Of a DNA stretch of 50,389 nt, positions 1-7,959 are shown piece after piece; position 1 is the stretch's first letter, and each line of letters opens with the position of its first letter. The notes under the pieces were generated by a model. The model did no database searches and was not told the DNA's origin. It saw only the letters and a list, made by a program, of their open reading frames with translations. The translations under genes and the position numbers were made by a program. The DNA is from Rhizobacter sp. (GTDB lineage: Bacteria > Pseudomonadota > Gammaproteobacteria > Burkholderiales > Burkholderiaceae_C): the NCBI GenBank assembly GCA_017881025.1, contig JADGRJ010000003.1, forward strand, positions 1 to 50,389. Direction: 5' to 3'.

Positions 1-1265
1 TCGAGGTCGACCCAGACGCCGCGCTTGAGCCCGTGCGGCAGGACGACCGTGCCGTAGCGGATCCGGATCAGCCGGCTCACCGTCAGGCCGACCGCGTCGA
101 AGAGCCGGCGCACCTCGCGGTTGCGCCCTTCGGTGATGACGACGCGGTACCACTCGTTGAGGCCTTCGCCGCCGCCGTTGACGATCGACTTGAACGCGGC
201 GCGCTGGCCGTCGATCTCGACGCCCTCGAGCAGCTTGGCGCGCGCCGCATCGTCGAGGTGGCCCATGACGCGCACCGCGTACTCGCGTTCGACGCCGAAG
301 CGCGGATGCATGAGCTGGTTGGCGAGGCCGCCCGAGGTCGTGAACAGGAGCAGCCCCTCGGTGTTGATGTCGAGGCGTCCGACCGATTGCCACTTGCCCT
401 GCTGCAGGCGCGGAAGGCGGCGGAAAACCGTCGGCCGGTGCTGCGGATCGTCGTGGGTGACGATCTCGCCTGCCGGCTTGTGGTACGCGATGATCCGCGC
501 CGGCGGCGGCACGATGCGCAGGCGCACCGGCTTGCCGTTGACCTCGACGCGGTCGCCGAACGAGATGCGCTGGCCGGTGTGCGCCGGCTCGCCGTTGACG
601 GTGATCCGGCCCTCCTGGATCGCCTCTTCCATGTCGCGGCGCGAGCCGACTCCCGCCTGCGCCAGCACCTTGTGCAGCTTGGGCGCGTCGGGCTCGGGCG
701 CGAGGATCCGCTTGCTCGCCGTTTCTTCGCTCTCGGGCTCTTCGGCGACCTCGGTGTCGAACTCGCCCGACAGCACCTGGGCGAACACCTCGGTCGCCTC
801 GACCGGAACGACCGGCTGGAGGTGGCGCGGCAGCGGACCTTCGAAGTTCGCGGGCAGCGCCAACGGCCGAGCAAAGCTGCGCTCGTCGCGGCCTTCGCCG
901 CCCTCGCCGCGATCGCCGCGACGGCGGTCGCGCCGGTTGCGCCGTCGGCTGCGCTCGCCGGCAGGCGGCGCGCCGCCGGGTTCGTCGTTGCCGCCGTTGC
1001 CGTCACCGCCGCCGTTGCCACCGACATCGGCGCCAGCGTGTTCGACACCGCCCTCCGCGCCGGCGCGCGCCGCCGCGCCGGGATCGGCGCGACCTTCAGG
1101 CGCCGTCACGGGCGCGCTCGCTTCGGCCGGAGCGCTGCCCGCGTCGACCGCCGGCGGCTTGCGACGACGCCGAGGCGCCGCTGTCGCGCCCTCGGATGGC
1201 GACGACGCGCTGTCGGCGTCAGCGGCCGGAGCGACGGGCAACGAGGGATCTGCGGGAGCATTCAT
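1..1265 (-). CDS. rluB: 23S rRNA pseudouridine synthase RluB (C-terminus cut by window edge)
   Basis: Isomerises a uridine in helix 80 of 23S rRNA (family knowledge, E. coli U2605). The frame is open from an ATG at 1265 to base 1, about 421 codons. Residues 1-195 form a Pro/Ala/Gly/Arg-rich, probably disordered extension. An S4 domain then starts with KLHKVLAQAGVGSRR, and the RsuA/RluB catalytic motif GRLDINTEG lies near residue 297. The last visible residues, RGVWVDL, match the usual end of the core domain, so only the C-terminal tail is likely missing. The ATG overlaps the scpB stop as ATGA, which implies translational coupling. The long N-terminal extension makes it larger than E. coli RluB. 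Confidence 0.93.
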   Translation of the reverse strand, partial: MNAPADPSLPVAPAADADSASSPSEGATAAPRRRRKPPAVDAGSAPAEASAPVTAPEGRADPGAAARAGAEGGVEHAGADVGGNGGGDGNGGNDEPGGAPPAGERSRRRNRRDRRRGDRGEGGEGRDERSFARPLALPANFEGPLPRHLQPVVPVEATEVFAQVLSGEFDTEVAEEPESEETASKRILAPEPDAPKLHKVLAQAGVGSRRDMEEAIQEGRITVNGEPAHTGQRISFGDRVEVNGKPVRLRIVPPPARIIAYHKPAGEIVTHDDPQHRPTVFRRLPRLQQGKWQSVGRLDINTEGLLLFTTSGGLANQLMHPRFGVEREYAVRVMGHLDDAARAKLLEGVEIDGQRAAFKSIVNGGGEGLNEWYRVVITEGRNREVRRLFDAVGLTVSRLIRIRYGTVVLPHGLKRGVWVDL

Positions 1266-1921
1266 GCGTGCGGTTCCAGAGCATCTGCATCGGCAGGGGG
1301 ACGATCGACCGGGGGCTCGCCCACGGCATCGGCCGCGGGCTCGACAAAGGAGAGAGTGGCTTGCGATTCACCATCCGGCAAGGCGGCTGCCTGCGGGATC
1401 GGCTCGCCGTCGGCGCCTTCGAGCGTCGGCAGCTGCTCGAGCGAGGTCAGGCCGAGGTCATCGAGGAGCTGGCGCGTCGTCGCCAGCAGCGCCGGCCGGC
1501 CCGGCGCCTCGCGGTAGCCGATCGCCTCGATCCAGCCGCGGTCCTCGAGCTGCTTGACGACCGAGCTGGCGACCGCGACGCCGCGGATGTCCTCGATGTC
1601 GCCGCGCGTCACCGGCTGCCGGTAGGCGATGATCGCGAGGGTCTCGAGGACGGCGCGCGAATACTTCGGCGGCCGCTCGGGGTCGAGGCGGGCCAGGTAC
1701 GGCGCCATCTCGGCGCGGCTCTGATAGCGCCAGCCGGTCGCGACCGCGACCAGCTCGATCGCGCGGTCCTTGCAGTCCTCGGCCAGCTCGTCGAGCAGCG
1801 TGCGCAGCGTGTCGTTACCGACCTCGCCTGCGAACAGGGCGCTCATCTCGCGCAGCGCCATCGGCTGGCTCGAGCAGATGAGCGCGGCCTCGAGGACGCG
1901 CTTGGCATCCAGGGTCTTCAT
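1262..1921 (-). CDS. scpB: Segregation and condensation protein ScpB
   Basis: Winged-helix kleisin-associated subunit of the SMC-ScpA-ScpB condensin-like complex in chromosome segregation. It has 219 residues, within the family range. The N-terminal half (RVLEAALICSSQPM) and the conserved stretch LETLAIIAYRQPVTRGDIE near residues 93-111 are typical ScpB wHTH features. The last 50 residues are acidic and Pro-rich. It overlaps rluB by 4 nt (ATGA), the common scpB-rluB pairing. No scpA lies directly upstream: the next 225 bases hold no credible ORF, and rluD follows. An inverted repeat at 2015-2028 in that gap has no T-run. Confidence 0.93.
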   Translation of the reverse strand: MKTLDAKRVLEAALICSSQPMALREMSALFAGEVGNDTLRTLLDELAEDCKDRAIELVAVATGWRYQSRAEMAPYLARLDPERPPKYSRAVLETLAIIAYRQPVTRGDIEDIRGVAVASSVVKQLEDRGWIEAIGYREAPGRPALLATTRQLLDDLGLTSLEQLPTLEGADGEPIPQAAALPDGESQATLSFVEPAADAVGEPPVDRPPADADALEPHA

Positions 1922-2146
1922 GTCGTCGTGAAATCCTCGGCCGCGTCGCGGCGCGGCGGTCGGGCGCGTCGGGGGACGCGGCGGGTTCGGCGGGGTTTCC
2001 CGCCGCGGTTGCTTGCACCCTCGGGTGCGGTCACGTCTCGATGGTCTCGCCGAGCGGTTCGGCCGGGCGTTTCGCCGCGGGACGAACCCTTCGCATCGAA
2101 AGGGAATGGGCGATTGTACCTACTGGCGCCGCTGGGCGGGCGAAGT

Positions 2147-3175
2147 TCAGTCCGGCCCGGCGACGACGACCTCGGCCCAGGCGTGAGCGAAGTCTCCCGG
2201 CGGCGCCGATTCGAAGCTCACGCGCTCGCCGGATCGTGGGTGGACGAAGGCCAGGGTGGTGGCATGAAGTGCCTGGCGCTGCATGCCGAGCGCCGGCGCG
2301 CCGCCGTAGAGGCGGTCGCCGACCAGCGGCAGGCCGCGCGCCGAGAGGTGGACGCGGATCTGGTGCGTCCGGCCGCTGTGCAGCGTGCAACGGAGCGCGG
2401 CGAACCCGCCGCGGGCGGCGACGCGCTCGACGTCGGTTCGCGCCGGCTTGCCCGACGCGACGATCGCCATTCGCGTCCGCATCTTCGGATCGCGGCCGAT
2501 CGGCGCCTCGACGCTCCAGCGCGCCTCGGCCGGCGTGCCGTGCGCGATCGCGAGGTAGCGGCGCTGGACCTCGCGCGCCGCGATCGCGCGCGTCAGCGCC
2601 GTCACGGCGGCGAGCGTCCGGCCGACGACCATCAGCCCCGACGTGTCCTTGTCGAGCCGATGGACGATGCCGGCACGCGGCAGCGCCGCGCTCGCCGGAT
2701 CGCGCGCGAGCAAGGCGTTGAGGAGCGTGCCCGACCAGTTGCCGGCGGCAGGATGGACCACCATGCCGGCCGCCTTGTCGATGACCAGGACATCGTCGTC
2801 CTCGTGGACCACCGCGATCGGCAAGGCCTCGGCGCGGTAGGCGCGGCTCTCCTCGGTCGGCTGCAGCGTGACCGCGATGCGCTGGCCGGCGCGAACGCGC
2901 TGCGCCGGGCTGACGACGGCGACGCCGTCGACCTTCGCCCAGCCCGCCTTGATGAGCTGCTGGAGATGGTTGCGCGAAAACTCGGGGACGAAGGCGACGA
3001 CCGCCTTGTCGAGCCGCTCGCCATGCAGCGCCGCGCCGACGGTCGATTCGCGGCGCTCGACGGCCGCGTCCTCTGCATCGTCGCCGTCGGCGTCAGCGGC
3101 GGCGTCAGCGGCGGCGGCGGCGGCGGCGATGGCGGCGGCGATGGCATCGTCCTCGGGGCGGGGATCATCGACCAT
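2147..3175 (-). CDS. rluD: 23S rRNA pseudouridine synthase RluD
   Basis: Makes pseudouridines in helix 69 of 23S rRNA (family knowledge, positions 1911/1915/1917). From ATG 3175 the protein has 342 residues: an Ala/Asp-rich N-terminus (1-40), an S4 domain (about 50-105), then the RluA-type catalytic domain with HRLDKDTSG holding Asp175 and the motif GRTHQIRVHL. An upstream start at 3328 stays in frame but would overlap the divergent bamD gene by 86 bases and adds unfamiliar sequence, so the start at 3175 is preferred. The Ala tract is encoded by a GCC-rich low-complexity run (about 3075-3150). rluD diverging from bamD is common in betaproteobacteria. Confidence 0.92.
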   Translation of the reverse strand: MVDDPRPEDDAIAAAIAAAAAAADAAADADGDDAEDAAVERRESTVGAALHGERLDKAVVAFVPEFSRNHLQQLIKAGWAKVDGVAVVSPAQRVRAGQRIAVTLQPTEESRAYRAEALPIAVVHEDDDVLVIDKAAGMVVHPAAGNWSGTLLNALLARDPASAALPRAGIVHRLDKDTSGLMVVGRTLAAVTALTRAIAAREVQRRYLAIAHGTPAEARWSVEAPIGRDPKMRTRMAIVASGKPARTDVERVAARGGFAALRCTLHSGRTHQIRVHLSARGLPLVGDRLYGGAPALGMQRQALHATTLAFVHPRSGERVSFESAPPGDFAHAWAEVVVAGPD

Positions 3176-3242
3176 ATAAGATTCAGATCCGGCCCAAAGC
3201 GTCACGCCTTTCGTCGATCGCTGCCCACTCCACCCTTCCCGC

Positions 3243-4058
3243 ATGAGAACGAAACCCTCGTCCTGGCGTTCATGGATCGCAGTGTCGGCGATCTCGAGCG
3301 CGATCGCCCTCCTCTCGGCGTGCGACACGACGCCGCGCGACGAAATGGCGCGCTGGACGCCCGAGCGGCTCTATACCGAGGCCAAGGAAGAGGCCGCGGC
3401 CGGCAACTTCGAGAAGGCGGTCAAGCTGTACGAGCGCCTCGAGGGCCGCGCCGCGGGCTCGGTCCTGGCGCAGCAGGCGCAGATCGAGCGCGCCTACTAC
3501 CTGTGGAAGAGCGGCGAGAAGGCGCAGGCGCTGTCGACGCTCGAGCGCTTCATCAAGCTGCATCCGACCAGCCCGGCACTCGACTACGCGCTCTACCTGC
3601 AGGGCCTGGTCAACTTCAACGACAACCTCGGCCTGCTCGGCAACCTCGCGAGCCAGGACCTGTCGGAACGCGACCAGCAGGCGTCGCGCGATTCGTACCA
3701 GTCGTTCCGCCAGCTGACCGAGCAGTTCCCGCAATCGACGTACGCCGACGACGCGCGCGTGCGGATGAACTACATCGTCAACTCGCTCGCCGCCTACGAG
3801 GTGCACGTCGCCCGCTACTACCTGCGTCGCGGCGCCTACGTCGCCGCCGCCAACCGGGCCCAGCAGGCGGTGCAGGAGTTCCAGCGCTCGCCGTCGACCG
3901 AAGAGGCGCTCGTCATCCTCGCCCAGAGCTACGACCGCCTCGGCCTGACCGAGCTGCGCGACGACGCCGAGCGCGTCCTCAAAGCGAACTTCCCGAACTC
4001 GACGATCAACACCGACGTCTTCGGGCGCCGCAAGACGCCCTGGTGGCAGATGTGGTGA
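3243..4058 (+). CDS. bamD: Outer membrane assembly lipoprotein BamD (ComL)
   Basis: Essential lipoprotein of the BAM complex that inserts beta-barrel proteins into the outer membrane. It has 271 residues with a lipoprotein signal peptide and lipobox LLSAC (acylated Cys27), followed by five TPR-like helical repeats over about residues 38-260. Sequences such as RLYTEAKEEAAAGNF and the NPxA-like stretch around ALDYALYLQGLVNF fit BamD. Asp at +2 (CD) is the classical inner-membrane retention residue in E. coli; that rule may not hold here. The gene ends before a strong palindrome shared with the convergent helicase gene. Confidence 0.93.
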   Translation: MRTKPSSWRSWIAVSAISSAIALLSACDTTPRDEMARWTPERLYTEAKEEAAAGNFEKAVKLYERLEGRAAGSVLAQQAQIERAYYLWKSGEKAQALSTLERFIKLHPTSPALDYALYLQGLVNFNDNLGLLGNLASQDLSERDQQASRDSYQSFRQLTEQFPQSTYADDARVRMNYIVNSLAAYEVHVARYYLRRGAYVAAANRAQQAVQEFQRSPSTEEALVILAQSYDRLGLTELRDDAERVLKANFPNSTINTDVFGRRKTPWWQMW

Positions 4059-4084
4059 TCGCGTCGGCCGGCGGCAGCCGCGCC

Positions 4085-4148
4085 GTCTAGGGCCTGTTAA
4101 CGCTATGGGAGGGCGCGAGCCCTCCCATAGCGTTAACAGGCCCTAGAC
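4085..4148. repeat. Perfect 30-bp-arm palindrome; probable bidirectional terminator or MITE-like element
   Basis: Left arm 4085-4114 and right arm 4119-4148 are exact reverse complements, separated by the 4-nt loop gcga, a GNRA-type tetraloop closed by C-G. It lies between the convergent bamD and helicase genes, and the helicase stop codon (4143-4145) is inside the right arm. There is no T-run on either side, so it is not a textbook intrinsic terminator, although such a stem would stall polymerase or protect 3' ends. CTAG occurs near both ends (4087-4090 and 4143-4146) and the inner sequence starts GGCCTGTTAACGCTA, which resembles transposon terminal repeats. Confidence 0.8.
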
Positions 4149-6149
4149 CGCGGCGACGCCCGCGAGCTCGCGCAGCCAGGCGATCGCCTCGGCCTCGTCG
4201 TCGACGCGCGTCATCGGCGGCAGCGCAGCGAAGAGGCGGCGCCCGTAGCCCATCGTCGCCATGCGAGGATCGCAGACGACGAGCAAGCCGCGATCGGTCT
4301 CGCTGCGGATCAGCCGCCCTGCGCCCTGCTTCAGCGCCACCGCCGCCTCGGCGACGAAGTACTCGGCGAAGGCGTTGCGACCGTCGCTCTCGAGCCGCTT
4401 GACGCGCGCCTCGACGAGCGGATCGTTGGGCGGCGGAAACGGCAGCTTGTCGATGATCACGCACTGGAGCGCTTCGCCGGCAACATCGACGCCTTCCCAG
4501 AAGCTCTGCGAGCCGACCAGCACCGCGTGCGGCGCATCGAGGAAGCGCTGCATCAGCTGGCGCTTCGAGCCTTGGCCCTGGACCAGCACCTCGATCGCCT
4601 CGCCGGCGGCGTCGAAGGCGACGCGCAGCTGCGCGCCGACCGCCTGCAGCGATCGCAGCGTCGTCGTCAGCACGAAGGTGCGGCCGCCGAGCGCCGTCGC
4701 GCAACGCGCGGCGAGCCTCGCGACCGCGTCGGCATGGCCGGCGTCGCTCGGCTTGGGGAACGCGCGCGGAACAAAGACGCGGGCGTGGCTGCGGTAGTCG
4801 AACGGGCTGCCGAGGCGGACGACGCGCGCGTCGTCGAGGCCGGCCGGCTCCGTGAACCAGGTGAGGCGATCGTCGTCGCCGAGCGTCGCCGACGTGAAGA
4901 TCCACGCCTTCGCGCTCTTGGCCATCTGCTCGCGCAGCGCCTCGCGGATGTCGAGCGGCGACTCGACCAGGCGCGCCTGGTGCGCGAGCAGGTCGATCCA
5001 GCGGATGTGGCCGGCCTGCGGCCGATCGCCGAACTGGCCGGCGAGCTGGGCGAGGCGGACGGCGCGCTCGTGGAGACGAACGAAGTCGGGCGCGATCTCG
5101 CTCACCGTGTCGAGCGCGCCGGCTGCCGCCTCGCCCGCCTCGGCGACCCGCGTCAGCGCGGCGAGGAAGGCCGCCGCGCCGCTGCGCTCGACCCAGCGCA
5201 GCTTGAGGCTGCCGCGCACCTCGCCGATCTCGCCCTGCGCGGCGAGGCGCAGCTCGCGCGCGGCGTGATCGCAGCCGGCGGCGAGCTCCTGCCACGGCGC
5301 GAGGCCGCGCGCCTGCTGCAGGCCGACGGCGAGCATGTCGCGCGCGAAATCGATCAGCTGCGCCGAGCCGAGCGTCGTGCCGAGGAACTGGACACCGGCC
5401 TCGGCGAGCTGGTGCGCCTCGTCGAAGATCGCGACCTCGACGCTCGGCAGCAGCTCGGCGACGCCGCTGTCGCGCAGCGCCATGTCGGCGAAGAAGAGGT
5501 GGTGGTTGACGACGACGAGGTCGGCGAGCATCGCCTCGCGCCGCGCCTTCATGACGTGGCACTGGCGGTACTCGGGGCATTCGCTGCCGAGGCAGTTCTC
5601 GCGCGACGAGGTGACGAGCGGGACGATGCTGCTGCGCTCGTCGAGGCCGTCGAGCTCGGCGAGGTCGCCGCTCGTCGTCGTCTGCGCCCAGGCTTCGACC
5701 TTGGCGAGGGCGCGCACCGCGAAGCGATCGGGCAGGTGCGCGTCCTGGCGCGCGCGGCCGAGCCGGTGCAGGCAGAGATAGCTCGAGCGGCCCTTGAGCA
5801 GCGCCACCGTCACCGGCAGGTTGAGGGCCGTGCGCAGGCGCGGCAGGTCGCGAACGAACAGCTGGTCCTGGAGCGTCTTGGTCGCGGTGCTGAGCAGCGT
5901 TCGCGCCCCGCTCAGCAGCGCCGGCACGAGATAGGCGAAGGTCTTGCCGACACCGGTTCCGGCCTCGACGACGAGCGCGCTGCGATCCTCGATCGCGGCG
6001 GCGATGGCCAGGGCCATGTCGCGCTGCACCGCGCGCTCGGCGTGGTTCGGGTCGATCGAGGCGAGCGCGCCGTCGGCGCCGAGCGCCAGCTCGACGGCGT
6101 CCTGTAACGCGCTCGACGAGTACCGCGGCGCGAGGTCGGCCGGGGTCAT
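4143..6149 (-). CDS. DinG/YoaA-type ATP-dependent DNA helicase (XPD-like, Fe-S)
   Basis: Superfamily 2 5'-3' DNA helicase of the DinG/YoaA group, acting in repair and in unwinding R-loops or forks. From ATG 6149 it has 668 residues. It shows Walker A AGTGVGKT (63-70), DEAH box (IFDEAHQL), and the cysteine set YLC, CLGSEC and YRQC spaced as in an XPD-type 4Fe-4S domain. Motif VI is QGAGRLIRSETDRG near the end. An alternative ATG at 6209 overlaps the DUF465 stop (ATGA) and would add 20 residues starting MSPPGRPKGEYRS. I prefer 6149 because those bases form a run of hairpins and the family usually starts close to the helicase core. Confidence 0.88.
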   Translation of the reverse strand: MTPADLAPRYSSSALQDAVELALGADGALASIDPNHAERAVQRDMALAIAAAIEDRSALVVEAGTGVGKTFAYLVPALLSGARTLLSTATKTLQDQLFVRDLPRLRTALNLPVTVALLKGRSSYLCLHRLGRARQDAHLPDRFAVRALAKVEAWAQTTTSGDLAELDGLDERSSIVPLVTSSRENCLGSECPEYRQCHVMKARREAMLADLVVVNHHLFFADMALRDSGVAELLPSVEVAIFDEAHQLAEAGVQFLGTTLGSAQLIDFARDMLAVGLQQARGLAPWQELAAGCDHAARELRLAAQGEIGEVRGSLKLRWVERSGAAAFLAALTRVAEAGEAAAGALDTVSEIAPDFVRLHERAVRLAQLAGQFGDRPQAGHIRWIDLLAHQARLVESPLDIREALREQMAKSAKAWIFTSATLGDDDRLTWFTEPAGLDDARVVRLGSPFDYRSHARVFVPRAFPKPSDAGHADAVARLAARCATALGGRTFVLTTTLRSLQAVGAQLRVAFDAAGEAIEVLVQGQGSKRQLMQRFLDAPHAVLVGSQSFWEGVDVAGEALQCVIIDKLPFPPPNDPLVEARVKRLESDGRNAFAEYFVAEAAVALKQGAGRLIRSETDRGLLVVCDPRMATMGYGRRLFAALPPMTRVDDEAEAIAWLRELAGVAAV

Positions 6150-6161
6150 TGAAGAGCCTGC

Positions 6162-6216
6162 GTGCTCCGCACTCCGGTATTCGCCCTTGGGGCGGCCCGG
6201 CGGGCTCATGCCGGGC
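6162..6216 (-). promoter_or_regulatory. Triple-hairpin element between the DUF465 gene and the helicase gene
   Basis: Within 55 bases, three adjacent inverted repeats occur: 6195-6201 with 6210-6216 (7 bp, 8-nt loop), 6182-6186 with 6190-6194 (5 bp, 3-nt loop), and 6162-6165 with 6169-6172 (4 bp, 3-nt loop). The ATG at 6209, which overlaps the DUF465 stop, sits in the first loop. Read as protein the segment gives MSPPGRPKGEYRSAEHAG. It may be a structured mRNA segment controlling helicase translation or a dispersed intercistronic repeat. Function is unknown. Confidence 0.45.
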
Positions 6217-6409
6217 GCTGCGGTTCGAGCTCGGATTCGATTCGCGTGATCCGGTCGCGCAAGAGAAGCCGGCGCTTCTTCAGGCGACGCAACGTGAGGT
6301 CGTCGCTGGCGGCGTCGAGGAGGGCGCGATCGATGAGATTGTCGAGGTCCGCATGCTCCATTCGCAGTTCGATCAGCTGCCGCGACAGGGAGTGCAGGTT
6401 GTCGTCCAT
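6206..6409 (-). CDS. DUF465 (YdcH-like) small protein
   Basis: Small helical protein of the DUF465/YdcH family, of unknown function. The 67-residue product is dominated by a predicted antiparallel coiled coil (RQLIELRMEHADLDNLID, then RRLKKRRLLLRDRI), the family hallmark. ATG 6409 was chosen because GGAAG lies 7 nt upstream and the length matches the family; in-frame ATGs at 6451 and 6493 lack this. Its stop overlaps an ATG (6209) in frame with the downstream helicase gene, so the two are probably cotranscribed. It diverges from the PP2C gene. Confidence 0.8.
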   Translation of the reverse strand: MDDNLHSLSRQLIELRMEHADLDNLIDRALLDAASDDLTLRRLKKRRLLLRDRITRIESELEPQRPA

Positions 6410-6485
6410 GGACGGCTTCCGACGCGCGACTAGTTCGCGGTTTTGGGCCATTTGGGGGGTATCAAACCGATTATAGTTTTCGACC

Positions 6486-7253
6486 ATGAGCACCTCGAGC
6501 CTCGGCTACCGGCTGTCGGCGACGACCGGTATCCACCGTGGCGATCGTGCCTACCAGCAGGACCAGGTCCAGATCCTTCCTCATGCACGCGTTCCCGGCT
6601 GCGTGATGGGTGTGCTCGCCGACGGCATGGGCGGCAAGAGCGGCGGGCGCAAGGCCGCCGACCAGGTCATCCTCACCGCGCAGCAGCTCTTCGAGCGCTA
6701 CGCGCCGACGCGCGACGATCCGACCGAGGCGCTCAAGCAGCTCGTCCTCGAAGCGCACCTGATGATCAAGCTCACGGCGATCACCTCCGAAGAGGAGCCG
6801 CACAGCACGATCGCCGCCTTTCTCATCAGCCCGACGCGCGAATGCGATTTCGTCCATGCCGGCGACTCGCGCATCTATCACTTCCGTGCCGCCGAGATGG
6901 TGACCCGGTCGATCGACCATTCCTACGTGCAGCGCCTCGTCGACGAGCGGCAGATCACCGAGGAAGAGGCCAACAGCCACCCGCAGTCGAACCTGCTCAC
7001 CGGCTGCCTCGGCACCTTCCAGGACCCGCCGCTCTCGCAAAAGCACATCGACAAGCTCGAGATCGGCGACAGCGTGCTGTCGTGCAGCGACGGCCTGTGG
7101 CACTACTTCACGCCGCGCGAGCTGGGCGCGATCGTCCACGCGCTGCCGCCGCGCGAAGCCACCGAGATGCTGGTCGGCAAGGCGCGCCAACGCGCGCGCG
7201 GATCGGGCGACAACCTGTCGCTCGCCCTGGTCCGGGTCGAGCAGCTGGGCTGA
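6486..7253 (+). CDS. PP2C-type serine/threonine protein phosphatase
   Basis: Metal-dependent protein phosphatase of the Stp/PrpC class, a compact soluble enzyme of 255 residues. PP2C motifs are present in order: RGDRAYQQDQ near residue 18 (RxxNxD-like, first metal ligand), ADGMGGKSGG near 45-54 (metal-binding DG), HAGDSRIY near 122, CSDGLWHYF near 200, and SGDNLSLALVRV at the C-terminus with the last metal Asp. No partner kinase is nearby. Upstream, TATAGT lies about 10 bases before the ATG, which would give an almost leaderless transcript if it is a -10 element. It converges on the secreted-protein gene at 7267. Confidence 0.9.
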   Translation: MSTSSLGYRLSATTGIHRGDRAYQQDQVQILPHARVPGCVMGVLADGMGGKSGGRKAADQVILTAQQLFERYAPTRDDPTEALKQLVLEAHLMIKLTAITSEEEPHSTIAAFLISPTRECDFVHAGDSRIYHFRAAEMVTRSIDHSYVQRLVDERQITEEEANSHPQSNLLTGCLGTFQDPPLSQKHIDKLEIGDSVLSCSDGLWHYFTPRELGAIVHALPPREATEMLVGKARQRARGSGDNLSLALVRVEQLG

Positions 7254-7271
7254 CGCGAAGCCGACGTCAGC
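7249..7271. terminator. Convergent stop-codon palindrome (weak bidirectional terminator)
   Basis: gctgacg (7249-7255) pairs with cgtcagc (7265-7271) around a 9-nt loop. The stop codons of the phosphatase gene (7251-7253, plus) and the secreted-protein gene (7267-7269, minus) sit in the two arms, and the genes are only 13 bases apart. There is no T-run, so termination is an inference from position. Confidence 0.35.
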
Positions 7272-7959
7272 GCGCCGGGGCCGACGCCGGAACCGGCAGC
7301 GGCTCGGCCGGCCGACGAGCCTTCAGGCGCGCTGCCGCCTTGTCGAGGACTTCCTGGCGATGCTCGGCCGCCTGCCGCTGCCGCGTCTCGAAGCTCGCGC
7401 GATGGCGCGCTTCGCGCTCGCGGCGCTGCTCCGCGCTCTCGCTCCGACCCGGCTTCGGGCCGAGCCCGAGGCCTTCCGGGGCCGGGCGATCACGACCGGC
7501 GCCTGATGCCGCGGCGCCGCTCGCTTCCGATCGCTCATGCCTTGGCTCGATCGGCCGCGGCGCCTCGCGACGCGCCGGTGCCGACGCCGCTCGCGCCGCC
7601 CGCTCGTGCTCGCGCCGCGCGTCATCGGCCGCCTTCGCGGCAAGCTCGGCGCGGCGCTCCGCCGTGCGTGTGCGCCGCCGTGTCTCGTCGATTTGGAGCT
7701 GGCGCGAGCGCAGGGCGTCGAGGCCGCGCCGGCGCTCGACCTTGGCATCGTCGATGCACGAGGTGACGACGAAGCGATCGCGGCATTCGCGCTCGCGCGC
7801 TGCGTAGCGCGCCTCGATCGCCGCCCGCGCTTCGGCGATCCGGGCGCGCTCGGCGTCGTCGGCGGCGGCCCCGGCCGGTGTTGGCGCCGCGAGCGCCAGC
7901 GTCATCAGCAGCGCGGCGGCCACGGCGTTCGGGATCGGAACGGATCGAAAGACGTTCAT
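7267..7959 (-). CDS. Secreted charged coiled-coil protein downstream of zapE (unknown function)
   Basis: I do not recognise a named family. The 230-residue product starts with a clear signal peptide (NAVAAALLMTLALAAPTPAGAAA, cleavage near residue 32). An Arg/Ala/Glu-rich helical segment follows, with two cysteines about 11 residues apart (ECRDRFVVTSCIDD) that could form a disulfide, then a long charged region ending in a Pro/Ala tail. It is probably periplasmic. Its ATG overlaps the zapE stop (ATGA), so it is the last gene of the suc operon and likely translationally coupled to zapE. Composition is strongly biased, so homology would be hard to judge by eye. Confidence 0.72.
   Translation of the reverse strand: MNVFRSVPIPNAVAAALLMTLALAAPTPAGAAADDAERARIAEARAAIEARYAARERECRDRFVVTSCIDDAKVERRRGLDALRSRQLQIDETRRRTRTAERRAELAAKAADDARREHERAARAASAPARREAPRPIEPRHERSEASGAAASGAGRDRPAPEGLGLGPKPGRSESAEQRREREARHRASFETRQRQAAEHRQEVLDKAAARLKARRPAEPLPVPASAPAR

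Noticed and set aside
3075-3150. GCC/GGC-rich repeat tract as a possible contingency locus in rluD
   Set aside because: It encodes an Ala/Asp-rich N-terminus in an already GC-rich gene and the units are irregular, so slippage control is not supported.
1196-4090. Long plus-strand ORF of 964 codons covering scpB and rluD
   Set aside because: It is the antisense of recognised genes in very GC-rich DNA, with Arg/Ala/Asp-rich composition and no domain; many similar long shadows occur across the window.
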